DNA from: Prevotellaceae bacterium
Lineage (GTDB): Bacteria; Bacteroidota; Bacteroidia; Bacteroidales; Bacteroidaceae
Reading direction: 5' to 3'
NCBI GenBank assembly: GCA_029219385.1
Contig: JAQXTH010000023.1
Span: forward strand, 1 to 64,000
DNA: 64,000 nt
Shown: positions 1 through 10,164 of the stretch, in pieces
Layout: every line of letters begins with the position of its first letter
Position numbering within the stretch: position 1 is the stretch's first letter
The notes under the pieces: generated by a model
Databases searched by the model: none
The model's input: only the letters and a program-made list of their open reading frames with translations
Told to the model about the DNA's origin: nothing
Made by a program: the position numbers and the translations under genes

Positions 1-141
1 TAAAGGCTTTAGATGAATATATTGATTATTATAACAATAAAAGAATAAAATCCCGGTTAATAGGAAAGAGTCCGGTGCAATACCGAACTCTTTCTCAAAT
101 CGGACAGTAAATAACCCGTCCAACTTTTTGGGGTCACTTCA
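1..141 (+). mobile_element. Right end of an IS3-family insertion sequence (transposase C-terminus plus terminal inverted repeat)
   Basis: Frame 3..110 reads KALDEYIDYYNNKRIKSRLIGKSPVQYRTLSQIGQ*, a typical IS3-family OrfB (rve domain) C-terminus; followed by ccaactttttggggtcacttca, i.e. reverse complement TGAAGTGACCCCAAAAAGTTGG, an IS3-type end. Left part lies outside the window. Confidence 0.85.
3..110 (+). CDS. IS3-family transposase OrfB, C-terminal fragment (truncated by window start)
   Basis: Translation YIDYYNNKRIKSRLIGKSPVQYR motif; stop TAA at 108-110. Confidence 0.85.
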   Translation, partial: KALDEYIDYYNNKRIKSRLIGKSPVQYRTLSQIGQ

Positions 142-243
142 AATGTCTACGATGCAGCCTTTTTTTCGTTTTACGAAACTTATGGTTTTCTCATTCCAAA
201 CACAATTTCTTTTTATCACAATAACCAAACTCTACACATATCA

Positions 244-1665
244 ATGAATACAGAAAAAACATATCTTGCCATTGATTTAAAAAGCTTTTATGCTTCCGTG
301 GAATGCGTAGAAAGAAATCTTAACCCATTAGACACAAACCTTGTTGTGGCCGACTCCGAACGAACCGACCACACAATATGTCTGGCAGTATCACCCTCAC
401 TCAAAACATACGGCATTGGTGGCAGACCTCGACTGTTTGAAGTCAAGAAACGTCTTGATGAAATCAATCAAAAACGAAAAGCACCTAACGATGCCCACAC
501 ACCTAAATCTTACTCATACCAATTCTTAACTAAAAATCCAAACGTCCATATAGATTACATTGTGGCAACACCAAGAATGTCTTTATATATTGACTACAGC
601 AAACGTATTTTCAATATCTACCTCAAATACATATCACAAGAAGACATACATCCATACTCTATCGACGAAGTCTTTATAGACATCTCTGACTACTTAAATC
701 TATACAAAACAACTCCGCGTCAACTTGCAACTATAATTACAAACGACATTCTTCATACCACCGGAATAACAGCAACAGTCGGCATTGGCAGCAATCTTTA
801 TCTGTGCAAGGTTGCCATGGATATTTTGGCAAAAAAAATGCCAGCAGACAAAAATGGAGCAAGAATCGCAGAACTAAACGAAATGCAATACCGAAAAACT
901 CTATGGAACCACAAACCTTTGACAGACTTTTGGAGAATAGGCAGAGGCATTGCAAACAGACTATATCAATATGGTATTGACACACAAGGAAAACTTGCCA
1001 GATGTTCCATTTCTAACGAAAATCTGCTCTACGATTTATTTGGGACAAACGCAGAAATCATCATTGACCACGCATGGGGGTGGGAACCATGCACAATTCG
1101 TGATATAAAAAACTACAAACCCGACAACCACTCCCTGAGTTGCGGACAAATATTACCACGAGCATATACAACATTAGAGACAACCACCATAATAGAAGAA
1201 ATGGCAACCAATCTGATACTGTCACTTATCGAGCAAAATCTGCTTACCTGCCACATTTCTCTATACATAGGCTATGAAGACAAAATCTCCCCCACCACAA
1301 TCTCAACAAGTTTAAACCTACCAACATCATCAGAACACGACATAATACCTCTGCTCATTAAGACATTCAATGAAAACACTAAAAACAACCTTAAAATCAG
1401 ACGTGTCAACATTACTTTCGGGAAATTAACAAACACACCACTCAACAACCCGTCAAACTTCTTCCCCACCCCAATATTAAACGATAAAGACAAAGAAGAA
1501 ACATCTGCCACAACTCAGTTCTACAAAAAAGAACTCTCGAGACAAAAAACAATCATCAAACTAAGAAACAAATATGGGAAAAACTCCATTCTAAAAGGAA
1601 TTAACTTCAAGCAAGAATCCACCAATCGCGACCGGAACAAACAAATCGGAGGACACAAAGCATGA
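244..1665 (+). CDS. Y-family DNA polymerase (UmuC/ImpB-like)
   Basis: AIDLKSFYASVECVERNLNPLDTNLVVAD, YSIDEVFIDIS and TVGIGSNLYLCKVAMDILAKK motifs. Confidence 0.93.
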   Translation: MNTEKTYLAIDLKSFYASVECVERNLNPLDTNLVVADSERTDHTICLAVSPSLKTYGIGGRPRLFEVKKRLDEINQKRKAPNDAHTPKSYSYQFLTKNPNVHIDYIVATPRMSLYIDYSKRIFNIYLKYISQEDIHPYSIDEVFIDISDYLNLYKTTPRQLATIITNDILHTTGITATVGIGSNLYLCKVAMDILAKKMPADKNGARIAELNEMQYRKTLWNHKPLTDFWRIGRGIANRLYQYGIDTQGKLARCSISNENLLYDLFGTNAEIIIDHAWGWEPCTIRDIKNYKPDNHSLSCGQILPRAYTTLETTTIIEEMATNLILSLIEQNLLTCHISLYIGYEDKISPTTISTSLNLPTSSEHDIIPLLIKTFNENTKNNLKIRRVNITFGKLTNTPLNNPSNFFPTPILNDKDKEETSATTQFYKKELSRQKTIIKLRNKYGKNSILKGINFKQESTNRDRNKQIGGHKA

Positions 1666-1859
1666 CAGAAAACTACGACGACATCATAAATCTTCCACAC
1701 CACACATCAAAAGACAAACCAAGAATGCCCTTATCAAAAAGAGCCGCCCAATTTTCAGCTTTCGCAGCACTTGGAAACGAGTCCCTACATTGTGTCACAA
1801 CCTATCCTGAAACTCAGAAGGAATTGGAGTGTCAAAACACATATATTCGTTGGTCATAG
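1662..1859 (+). pseudogene. Truncated YolD-like/UmuC-associated small protein
   Basis: N-terminus MTENYDDIINLPHHTSKDKPRMPLSKRAAQFSAFAALG resembles YolD-like proteins; similarity ends at about codon 40 and the tail overlaps the 3' end of the convergent RluA-family gene. Confidence 0.6.
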
Positions 1860-2664
1860 GATGAGTGAAATGCAATCTCACGGCATGAAGACACAATCTT
1901 TGCGAACACTCCTCATTGTCGTCCTCACACGGCACACCATATTTACGGTCACCCAACACAGGATGGTGTATGTCAGATAATTGCACTCTTATCTGATTTT
2001 TTCTTCCCGTATCAAGTCTCAGTTCCACCAACGAATTACATTCCCCCCGTTTGATAACCCTATAATGAGTAATTGCCTTTTTACCACCATTATCTATAGG
2101 ACTGCTATATGTAAAATATTGCTTGTTATCCTTCAACCAACTAACCAAAGTATCCTGTTCGCGCTCCATTAGTCCACAAGCAACCGCAACATATCTTCGG
2201 TCATAAACAATAGATTTCCAATCTGCCTCAAACAATTTTTGCACCTCCCTGCTTTTAGCATAAATCATCAAACCCGAAGTATCTCTGTCCAACCGATGAA
2301 CAACATGGGCTCTACATCTCTGTCTGCTGCGCTCAAAATAACCATCGAGCACTGTTTTCACACAAAAAGAATGATGAGACGAAGCCATTGACAAAATTCC
2401 AATATTTTTTTCTATCACAACAAGATAACGATCTTCATATACCAATCTTACGAAGCGATTTTTCAAAACAGCGCGATTAACGACCAACGGCCCCACGTCA
2501 ACTCTATCACCCTCTTTCAAAACAAAATCAAAGCGAGTCACACTTTTGCCATTCACCAATATGCGTCCGTCATGCAACAAACGCTTAAGACGCTCACGAC
2601 TCACGTCACTCCATTTCTTTTGCAAAAAAGGAAACAAAAGCGACTCTTTTTCAACAACTGCCAT
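1795..2664 (-). CDS. RluA-family pseudouridine synthase
   Basis: HRLDRDTSGLMIYAKS motif; S4-like N-terminus; DTGRKNQIRVQLS. Confidence 0.93.
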   Translation of the reverse strand: MAVVEKESLLFPFLQKKWSDVSRERLKRLLHDGRILVNGKSVTRFDFVLKEGDRVDVGPLVVNRAVLKNRFVRLVYEDRYLVVIEKNIGILSMASSHHSFCVKTVLDGYFERSRQRCRAHVVHRLDRDTSGLMIYAKSREVQKLFEADWKSIVYDRRYVAVACGLMEREQDTLVSWLKDNKQYFTYSSPIDNGGKKAITHYRVIKRGECNSLVELRLDTGRKNQIRVQLSDIHHPVLGDRKYGVPCEDDNEECSQRLCLHAVRLHFTHPMTNEYMCFDTPIPSEFQDRL

Positions 2665-3589
2665 AAATCACATCTATTAAATATATTAAAAAAGGTATTG
2701 AAGCAATACTCCACAAAGAAGACAGAAAAATACACTGTGCCATATCGCGTGCCGAACAATTATATTGCAGACAAAACATAATTCCATTCGCCGCAGAAGG
2801 CATTCCGCTCAACACTATGGCAACATTGCGCACCAAAGGATCACAAGGAACAAAAAGCAACACCCCCATAACAATAAGTGGAGCAACAAGCAAGCGCAAT
2901 ACAACCGTCTTATACACAAACATACTGCCCAACATATCTCTTGCGCTTATACTTGTCAGTGTGCTGCCCACTAACAACAGTGCACAAGGAATTGTCATAT
3001 CACCAACCAAATGACAAAAATCTGCCACCGGAACAGGAACCGACAGCCTGCAAAACGCAATGATAAAAGCCACACACGATGCCACGATACATGGGGAAAG
3101 CAAAATTTTCCTCCTCATCAGTTCACGAATGCGCCCCTCGCCTCTCACAAAAATAACGCCTATCGAAAACATTAAGAAATTAAACGGAATTGTCAATACC
3201 GAAGCATAGAAAACCGCCTTCTGACCATACAATGCCATAAGAACAGGAAAGCCCACAAACGTTACATTACCAAATGTTGTCACAAAACGCACCAAACCGC
3301 GCCGACGAGGCTCCACACGCCAAAACAACGTAAACAAATAAGCACTGCCCAACAACACAACATAAAGTATTGCAGACATATACATCAGTTGAAACAACTC
3401 ACGTCGTTCAAAACCGACACCTTCCCCCATTACCGATCCGACAATAATAAGCGGACAACTCACATTCAATATAAATCGCGTCATCATGCGATTCATCTCC
3501 AAGGGCCACAAACCTTTGCGGGTAGATATAAACCCCGTAATAATAGCGCCAAAAATAATTGACAACTGTATCACTATATGCAACAACAT
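2651..3589 (-). CDS. AEC-family (auxin efflux carrier-like) transporter
   Basis: Multi-TM protein with AEC-like FVTTFGNVTFVGFPVLMALYG and PSAANGIMFCLQY motifs; overlaps the RluA gene by 14 bp. Confidence 0.85.
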   Translation of the reverse strand: MLLHIVIQLSIIFGAIITGFISTRKGLWPLEMNRMMTRFILNVSCPLIIVGSVMGEGVGFERRELFQLMYMSAILYVVLLGSAYLFTLFWRVEPRRRGLVRFVTTFGNVTFVGFPVLMALYGQKAVFYASVLTIPFNFLMFSIGVIFVRGEGRIRELMRRKILLSPCIVASCVAFIIAFCRLSVPVPVADFCHLVGDMTIPCALLLVGSTLTSISARDMLGSMFVYKTVVLRLLVAPLIVMGVLLFVPCDPLVRNVAIVLSGMPSAANGIMFCLQYNCSARDMAQCIFLSSLWSIASIPFLIYLIDVIYGSC

Positions 3590-3611
3590 ACTATTACTAT
3601 TAAATTTTCTG

Positions 3612-3619
3612 CAAAGTTA
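3612..3619 (-). promoter_or_regulatory. Bacteroidota-type -7 box (TAACTTTG) for the AEC transporter gene
   Basis: caaagtta on + strand about 25 bp upstream of the start; matches TAnnTTTG. Confidence 0.55.
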
Positions 3620-3775
3620 ATACTTTTTCATCATTTAAAACAACTTTTCCACACCCCCCACAAAACAAAAGGCACTGCAGCCAATTCTTCACCCCACCCA
3701 CACACCAAACCGTTAATGTTTTTCAAAAAAAGCACTTCACACTATCATTTTTTAGGTTATCCCGATAAAATGGAT

Positions 3776-3783
3776 TATCTTTG
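3776..3783 (+). promoter_or_regulatory. -7 box TATCTTTG upstream of PBP1A
   Basis: TATCTTTGC 57 bp upstream of the ATG. Confidence 0.55.
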
Positions 3784-3839
3784 CAAAAATAACTATAAGC
3801 ATAGACAACAGCCATATTATACCATACAAAACACATTCC

Positions 3840-6152
3840 ATGAGAAAAAAAATTACAATTATTCTGTGGTCTTTAACCATCACTATTGTGATTGGAACAA
3901 CCTTGTTTTTTTATGCAATATGGAATGGGTGGATTGGTTACGTTCCTCCCGTAGAAGAACTTGAAAATCCGATTAGCAAATACGCCTCTCAAATCATTTC
4001 CGACGATGGAGAATTGCTTGGCACATGGTCATATAGTGAAAATCGCATGACAGCCACATACGATGAAATTGCCCCTTGCGTTTTTCAAGCCCTTATAGCA
4101 ACCGAAGACAAACGTTTTTACGAACACTCGGGCATTGACATTCGTTCTCTCTTCAGAGCATTGATAAAAAGAGGAATACTACACCAAACACAAGCAGGTG
4201 GAGGAAGCACCATCACCCAACAGCTGGCAAAACAACTCTATACCTCCGTAACAGACAATACCACACAACGCCTTTTGCAAAAATCCATCGAATGGGTAAT
4301 CGCGTTAAAGTTGGAACGCCAATATTCAAAAAACGAAATCCTTACATTATATCTCAACTACTTCGACTTTCTCCACCACGCAGTGGGAATAAAGAGTGCT
4401 GCCAAAATATATTTCAACAAGCTTCCCTCCGAATTGTCAGTAACAGAAGCAGCCACCCTTATAGGAATGTGCAAAAACCCCTCCTATTTCAATCCCATTC
4501 GCAGTCCGGAGCGAGTAATCGGTCGGCGCAACACCGTTTTGCAACTCATGGCAGAAGAAGGATATATCTCCCAAGTAGAAGCCGAAGCATATATGTCACA
4601 AGACTTAGGCCTTAACTTCCAGCGAGTGTCCCACAACGAAGGTGTTGCCACATACCTGCGCGAATACCTACGTCGCATAATGATGGCCGGACGTCCCGAC
4701 AGAGACAATTTCTATTCCGAACTCGAATATAAAGAAGCCGTCTCCGAATGGGAGACAAACCCTTTATACGGATGGTGTAAAAAGAACTTCAAGGAAGACG
4801 GAACAGAATACAACATCTATACCGATGGTCTGAAAATCTACACCACCATTGACTCACGAATGCAACGATATGCAGAACAAGCAGTAAAAGAACACCTCAT
4901 CAGTCTCCAAGCCACATTCAACAGAGAAAAAAGAGGCACCTCCAAATTTCCTTACGCTGAGTCAACAAGTTTCGCAACTCGCCAAAACCTCATCAAACAA
5001 GCCATAAGGCAAAGCGAACGCTACAAACAGATGAAAGCAAACGGGGCGTCTGAAGAAGAAATCATGCGTGCTTTCAACAAAAAAATCCCCCTTACGATAT
5101 TCACCTATCATGGCGATGTCGACACCATAATGTCTCCGCTCGACTCCATTCTCTATCAAAAATCCTTCCTGCAAACAGGATTTATGTCAATGGATCCCTC
5201 AAATGGCTATGTAAAAGCATATATCGGTGGCATAAATTTCACCAATTTCAAATACGACATGTGTTCGCAAGGCCATCGCCAAGTAGGCTCCACAATCAAA
5301 CCCTATCTATACGCTCTTGCCATGGAAAACGGCATGACACCCTGCGACCTTGCACCCAACGAGCAACGCACCTATGGCAACTGGTCTCCGCGCAACGGCA
5401 GCAAGGCAAGATATGGCGAGATGGTTTCGCTGAAATGGGCACTCTCACAATCCAACAACTGGATTTCCGCCTACCTCATAGATAAATTCGGACCAAGAGC
5501 ATTGGTAGAAACACTAAAAAATTTTGGCATCAACCACTATATCGACAATCCCAACCTGACGCTATGCCTGGGCACATGCGAAATATCCGTAAAAGAAATG
5601 GTAAGCGCATACACGGCTTTTGCCAACCATGGAATGAGAGTAACACCTCTTTTTGTCACACGCATAGAAGACAGCAACGGAAAAGTGATAGCACGTTTCC
5701 ACACCGGTGCAAACGAAGCAATAAGCAGCAACACAGCCTATAAAATGATCGACATGATGCAAGCCGTGGTAGACCAAGGCACCGGACGAAGGCTGAGATA
5801 CAAATATGGCTTCACGGCACAAATAGCCGGAAAAACCGGCACCACGCAACAAAACTCCGATGGCTGGTTTGTAGGATTTGTTCCCCGTCTGGTTTCCGGC
5901 TGCTGGGTTGGCGGAGAAAACAGAAACATACATTTCAACACGACCGCTATGGGTCAAGGAGCCTCCATGGCTCTCCCTATTTGGGCAATCTACATGAAAA
6001 AAGTTTACAACGACCGTTCTTTAGGATATTCCCAAAGCGAAACATTCTCCATACCCGACGATTTCAGTCTATGCGACGACTCGCTTGCCGTGGCAGACTC
6101 CCTGTTCCTAAACACCAATGGCGATGAAATTTTAGAAATAGAAGAATGGTAA
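3840..6152 (+). CDS. Penicillin-binding protein 1A (transglycosylase/transpeptidase)
   Basis: GT51 motifs ATEDKRFYEHSGID and GGSTITQQLAKQL; transpeptidase GSTIKPYLY, SQSNNW, KTGTTQQNSDGWFVGF. Confidence 0.96.
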   Translation: MRKKITIILWSLTITIVIGTTLFFYAIWNGWIGYVPPVEELENPISKYASQIISDDGELLGTWSYSENRMTATYDEIAPCVFQALIATEDKRFYEHSGIDIRSLFRALIKRGILHQTQAGGGSTITQQLAKQLYTSVTDNTTQRLLQKSIEWVIALKLERQYSKNEILTLYLNYFDFLHHAVGIKSAAKIYFNKLPSELSVTEAATLIGMCKNPSYFNPIRSPERVIGRRNTVLQLMAEEGYISQVEAEAYMSQDLGLNFQRVSHNEGVATYLREYLRRIMMAGRPDRDNFYSELEYKEAVSEWETNPLYGWCKKNFKEDGTEYNIYTDGLKIYTTIDSRMQRYAEQAVKEHLISLQATFNREKRGTSKFPYAESTSFATRQNLIKQAIRQSERYKQMKANGASEEEIMRAFNKKIPLTIFTYHGDVDTIMSPLDSILYQKSFLQTGFMSMDPSNGYVKAYIGGINFTNFKYDMCSQGHRQVGSTIKPYLYALAMENGMTPCDLAPNEQRTYGNWSPRNGSKARYGEMVSLKWALSQSNNWISAYLIDKFGPRALVETLKNFGINHYIDNPNLTLCLGTCEISVKEMVSAYTAFANHGMRVTPLFVTRIEDSNGKVIARFHTGANEAISSNTAYKMIDMMQAVVDQGTGRRLRYKYGFTAQIAGKTGTTQQNSDGWFVGFVPRLVSGCWVGGENRNIHFNTTAMGQGASMALPIWAIYMKKVYNDRSLGYSQSETFSIPDDFSLCDDSLAVADSLFLNTNGDEILEIEEW

Positions 6153-6187
6153 CACCATAACAAAAAAAACACATCACAATTTTTAAT

Positions 6188-6946
6188 ATGAGATTTTTAG
6201 CACTGATACCCGCACGATATGCTTCCACACGCTTTCCCGGCAAACCTTTGGCAATTTTAGGAGGCAAAACCATCATACAACAAGTATACGAAAGAGTCAA
6301 ACCCCTCTTTGAAGAAACCTACGTTGCCACCGATGACGAACGAATCTACAACACCGTTGTTGCTTTTGGTGGCAAAGCAATCATGACAAACAGCAATCAC
6401 AAAACAGGAACCGACCGTTGCCAAGAAGCCGCAACTAAAATAGGAGCCGACAAATTTGATGTTGTTGTAAACATACAAGGAGACGAACCTTTCATACACC
6501 CCTCTCAAATCAACGCAATAAAAGAATGCTTCGCCAACCCCAAAACACAAATAGCCACGCTTGTCAAGCCATTCACTCCCGACACCCCCATCGAAACATT
6601 AGAAAATCCCAACACCCCCAAAGTAATTTTCAACCAACAAAAACAAGCAATCTATTTCAGTCGTTCCGTGATACCCTATCCCAGAGGAATAGAGCGTGAC
6701 AAATGGACAACACACCACACCTTTTACAAACACATCGGTCTATATGCCTACCTCACCGAAACCCTCAAAGAAATCACACAACTGCAACAATCACCACTCG
6801 AAATAACAGAATCTCTTGAACAATTAAGGTGGATTGAAAACGGATACCACATACAAATTGGCATCACACACATCGAGACCATTGGCATCGACACCCCCGA
6901 AGATTTAGAAAAAGCAAACCAATACTACAATTCCATACAATCATAA
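6188..6946 (+). CDS. kdsB: 3-deoxy-manno-octulosonate cytidylyltransferase
   Basis: IPARYASTRFPGKPLAILGGKTIIQQVYER; NIQGDEPFI; HIGLYAY. Confidence 0.97.
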   Translation: MRFLALIPARYASTRFPGKPLAILGGKTIIQQVYERVKPLFEETYVATDDERIYNTVVAFGGKAIMTNSNHKTGTDRCQEAATKIGADKFDVVVNIQGDEPFIHPSQINAIKECFANPKTQIATLVKPFTPDTPIETLENPNTPKVIFNQQKQAIYFSRSVIPYPRGIERDKWTTHHTFYKHIGLYAYLTETLKEITQLQQSPLEITESLEQLRWIENGYHIQIGITHIETIGIDTPEDLEKANQYYNSIQS

Positions 6947-6977
6947 CTTCACATCACACAAGCATACAGTCTTCATC

Positions 6978-8093
6978 ATGAACAAAAAAACACTCACCTA
7001 TCTAACTATACTATTATTCTCCATACCCTCGTTATCACAAAAAATAAGTATCGGAAGCTACACCTTCAAAGACGGCTCCATATACAACGGCCAACTCTAT
7101 TCCGGAAAACCCAACGGACAAGGAAAGACCGTCTGGCCCTCGGGTGACACATACGAGGGAAACTACCTAAAAGGACATCGTCATGGAAAAGGAACCTACA
7201 CTTTCACCGACGGAGAAAAATACGACGGCGACTGGACAAACGACCACCAAAACGGATATGGCATTTATTATTTCAACAACAACAACCGCTACGAGGGTCT
7301 TTGGCTCAAAGACTATCAGGAGGGAGAAGGCACCATGTATTATTATAACGGTGACATCTACCGTGGCAACTGGAAACAAGACAAACGCGAAGGAATCGGC
7401 ACATACACCTACGCAAAAGGTGCGTCATACCACGGCCAATGGAAAAACGATGTGAAATCCGGAAAAGGCACCTTCCTATGGTCAGACGGCTCAAAATATG
7501 AAGGAGAATGGGAAAACAACATGAGAAACGGAATCGGCACATTTACCTACGCCGACGGCGACTCATATAACGGTCAATGGAAAGACGACAACATGCACGG
7601 CAAAGGCATCTACAAATTCAAAGACGGCAACGAATACGATGGACAATATGCCAATGGGAAACGCACCGGACACGGATACTATAAATTTGCCAACGGCAAC
7701 AAATACAACGGAATGTTTCTGAATGGTGAGAAAAGCGGCTTCGGCACATTCACCTGGGCAGACAACTCCACCTATATTGGCAATTGGAAAAACGACCGAC
7801 GCAACGGAGAAGGAAAATACACCTGGGCAAACGGTGATGTCTACGATGGCCATTGGAAAGACGACGAACCCGACGGAGAAGGAGTGTTGCGCCTCGCCTC
7901 CGGCCACAAATTCAAAGGCACATTCAAAAAAGGAATGAAACACGGAAAATGTATTGAAGAAGACGAAAAAGGAAACAGATTTGAAGGCTCCTATCAAAAC
8001 GGAATAAAACACGGCAATTTCGTTGAAAAAGACAAGACAGGCAAAACCATTGCAACCGGACGATACGAAAACGGCAAGAAAATCACTGACTGA
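6978..8093 (+). CDS. Exported MORN-repeat protein
   Basis: Signal-like N-terminus then about 14 consecutive 23-aa MORN units (YxGxWxxxxxxGxGxYxxxxG). Confidence 0.95.
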   Translation: MNKKTLTYLTILLFSIPSLSQKISIGSYTFKDGSIYNGQLYSGKPNGQGKTVWPSGDTYEGNYLKGHRHGKGTYTFTDGEKYDGDWTNDHQNGYGIYYFNNNNRYEGLWLKDYQEGEGTMYYYNGDIYRGNWKQDKREGIGTYTYAKGASYHGQWKNDVKSGKGTFLWSDGSKYEGEWENNMRNGIGTFTYADGDSYNGQWKDDNMHGKGIYKFKDGNEYDGQYANGKRTGHGYYKFANGNKYNGMFLNGEKSGFGTFTWADNSTYIGNWKNDRRNGEGKYTWANGDVYDGHWKDDEPDGEGVLRLASGHKFKGTFKKGMKHGKCIEEDEKGNRFEGSYQNGIKHGNFVEKDKTGKTIATGRYENGKKITD

Positions 8094-8151
8094 CCTCACA
8101 ACAAACCCGACACTATTTAATCCAAACATAAACACCAAAAACCCTACCATT

Positions 8152-10146
8152 ATGAAAATCATCGAAAACGACAGTTGGTTGAAACCATACGAAGAAGCAA
8201 TCGTTGGCAGACATCAAAATGCTATCAACAAAGAAAGAGAATTGGTTGGCAACAACACCCTAAAGGATTTTGCCTCCGGCCACAAATATTTTGGCCTGCA
8301 ACAAACCAACAGCGGTTGGGTTTTTCGTGAATGGGCTCCCAATGCCACTGCAATTTATCTGATTGGAGATTTCAATCAGTGGCAGAAAAATGAGCAATAC
8401 AAACTCAAACCTATAGGCAACGGAGTTTGGCAAATAAAACTCAGTGCCGGAAAACTAAAACACGGTCAACTCTACAAAATGGCGGTTGAATGGGAAGGTG
8501 GCGAAGGCCAACGCCTGCCGGCATGGACAACCAGAGTTGTTCAAGACACCGAAACAAAAATCTTCAGTTCACAAGTCTGGGCACCAACCACCCCCTACAA
8601 ATTCAAGCACAAAACATTCAAGCGTCAGGCCGGCCCTCTCTTAATATATGAATGTCATATTGGTATGGCACAAGACGCACAAAAAGTTGGAACTTACAAT
8701 GAGTTTCGCACCAACATTCTGCCTCGCATAAAACAGGCCGGCTACAATGCCATACAAATCATGGCCATACAGGAACACCCCTATTACGGCAGTTTTGGTT
8801 ATCACGTCTCCAACTTCTTTGCCCCCTCAAGTCGCTTCGGAACACCCGAAGAACTAAAACAACTCATCGACGAAGCCCACGACATGGGCATAGCCGTGAT
8901 TATGGATCTCGTTCACAGCCACGCAGTAAAAAACGAAGACGAAGGACTTGGAAACCTCTGCGGAGATCCCAACCAATATTTCTATCCCGGTGATCGTCGC
9001 AACCACAACCAATGGGACAGCCTCTGCTTCGACTATGGCAAAAACGAAGTAATCCACTTCCTGCTCAGCAACTGCCGCTATTGGCTCGAAGAGTTCAAAT
9101 TCGATGGTTTCAGATTTGACGGTGTCACCTCCATGCTCTACTACAGCCACGGCATAGGCGAAGACTTCGTTGGCTATCCCTCATATTTCAATGGGCATCA
9201 AGACGACAACGCTATCTGCTATCTCACCCTCGCAAACAAACTCATACATCAGGTAAATCCAAAAGCAATCACCATTGCCGAAGAAGTTTCCGGAATGCCC
9301 GGACTGGCAGCCAAATTCGAAGACGGTGGCTATGGCTTTGACTATCGCATGGCAATGAACATTCCCGACTATTGGATCAAAACAATCAAGGAACTGCGCG
9401 ATGAAGACTGGAAACCAAGTTCAATTCTCTGGGAAGTTACCAACCGCAGGGCAGACGAAAAAACCGTGTCATATTTAGAGAGCCACGACCAGGCTTTGGT
9501 AGGCGACAAGACAATCATCTTCCGCCTCGTGGATGCCGATATGTATTGGCACTTTAAAAAAGGAGACGAAAATGCCACGGCAAACCGCGGACTGGCTCTC
9601 CACAAAATGCTGCGCCTAATCACGTCTTCAACAATCAACGGAGCATACCTCAATTTCATGGGCAACGAGTTTGGCCACCCCGAATGGATTGATTTTCCTC
9701 GCCAAGACAACGGTTGGAGTTACGCCTATGCACGCCGTCAATGGAATCTGGTTGACAACAAGGAACTGCTATATCACTATCTCGGTGATTTCGACCGCGA
9801 CATGATAGCTATTTTAAAACAAAACACCCATTTGCTTCAGACAAAAGTAAAAGAGGTTTGGCACAACGATGGCGACCAAATCCTGGCATATTCTCGCGGC
9901 AAATATCTCTATGTTTTCAATTTCAATCCAAGCAAGAGTTTTGAAGGCTATGGCTTTATGATGCCCGAAGGAAAATACAAAGTAGTGCTTAACACCGACA
10001 GCAAAAAATACGGAGGCTTTGGACTGTCCGACGACAGCATTGAACACTTCACAAACCACGATCCCCTTCTTGCCCGTCAACACAAAGGTTGGCTGCGTCT
10101 TTATATCCCGGCACGCTCTGCTGTAGTGCTGAAAAAAGAAGACTGA
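8152..10146 (+). CDS. glgB: 1,4-alpha-glucan branching enzyme (GH13)
   Basis: GWVFREWAPNATAIYLIGDFNQW, FDGFRFDGVTSMLY, YLESHDQALVGDK; ATG at 8152 preferred over the upstream 8023 start that overlaps the MORN gene. Confidence 0.95.
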   Translation: MKIIENDSWLKPYEEAIVGRHQNAINKERELVGNNTLKDFASGHKYFGLQQTNSGWVFREWAPNATAIYLIGDFNQWQKNEQYKLKPIGNGVWQIKLSAGKLKHGQLYKMAVEWEGGEGQRLPAWTTRVVQDTETKIFSSQVWAPTTPYKFKHKTFKRQAGPLLIYECHIGMAQDAQKVGTYNEFRTNILPRIKQAGYNAIQIMAIQEHPYYGSFGYHVSNFFAPSSRFGTPEELKQLIDEAHDMGIAVIMDLVHSHAVKNEDEGLGNLCGDPNQYFYPGDRRNHNQWDSLCFDYGKNEVIHFLLSNCRYWLEEFKFDGFRFDGVTSMLYYSHGIGEDFVGYPSYFNGHQDDNAICYLTLANKLIHQVNPKAITIAEEVSGMPGLAAKFEDGGYGFDYRMAMNIPDYWIKTIKELRDEDWKPSSILWEVTNRRADEKTVSYLESHDQALVGDKTIIFRLVDADMYWHFKKGDENATANRGLALHKMLRLITSSTINGAYLNFMGNEFGHPEWIDFPRQDNGWSYAYARRQWNLVDNKELLYHYLGDFDRDMIAILKQNTHLLQTKVKEVWHNDGDQILAYSRGKYLYVFNFNPSKSFEGYGFMMPEGKYKVVLNTDSKKYGGFGLSDDSIEHFTNHDPLLARQHKGWLRLYIPARSAVVLKKED

Positions 10147-10164
10147 CATAACCACATATTTATC

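Noticed and set aside
7563-8162. 199-aa minus-strand ORF opposite the MORN gene
   Set aside because: Antisense shadow of a highly repetitive gene; composition mirrors the MORN codons and it has no recognisable domain.
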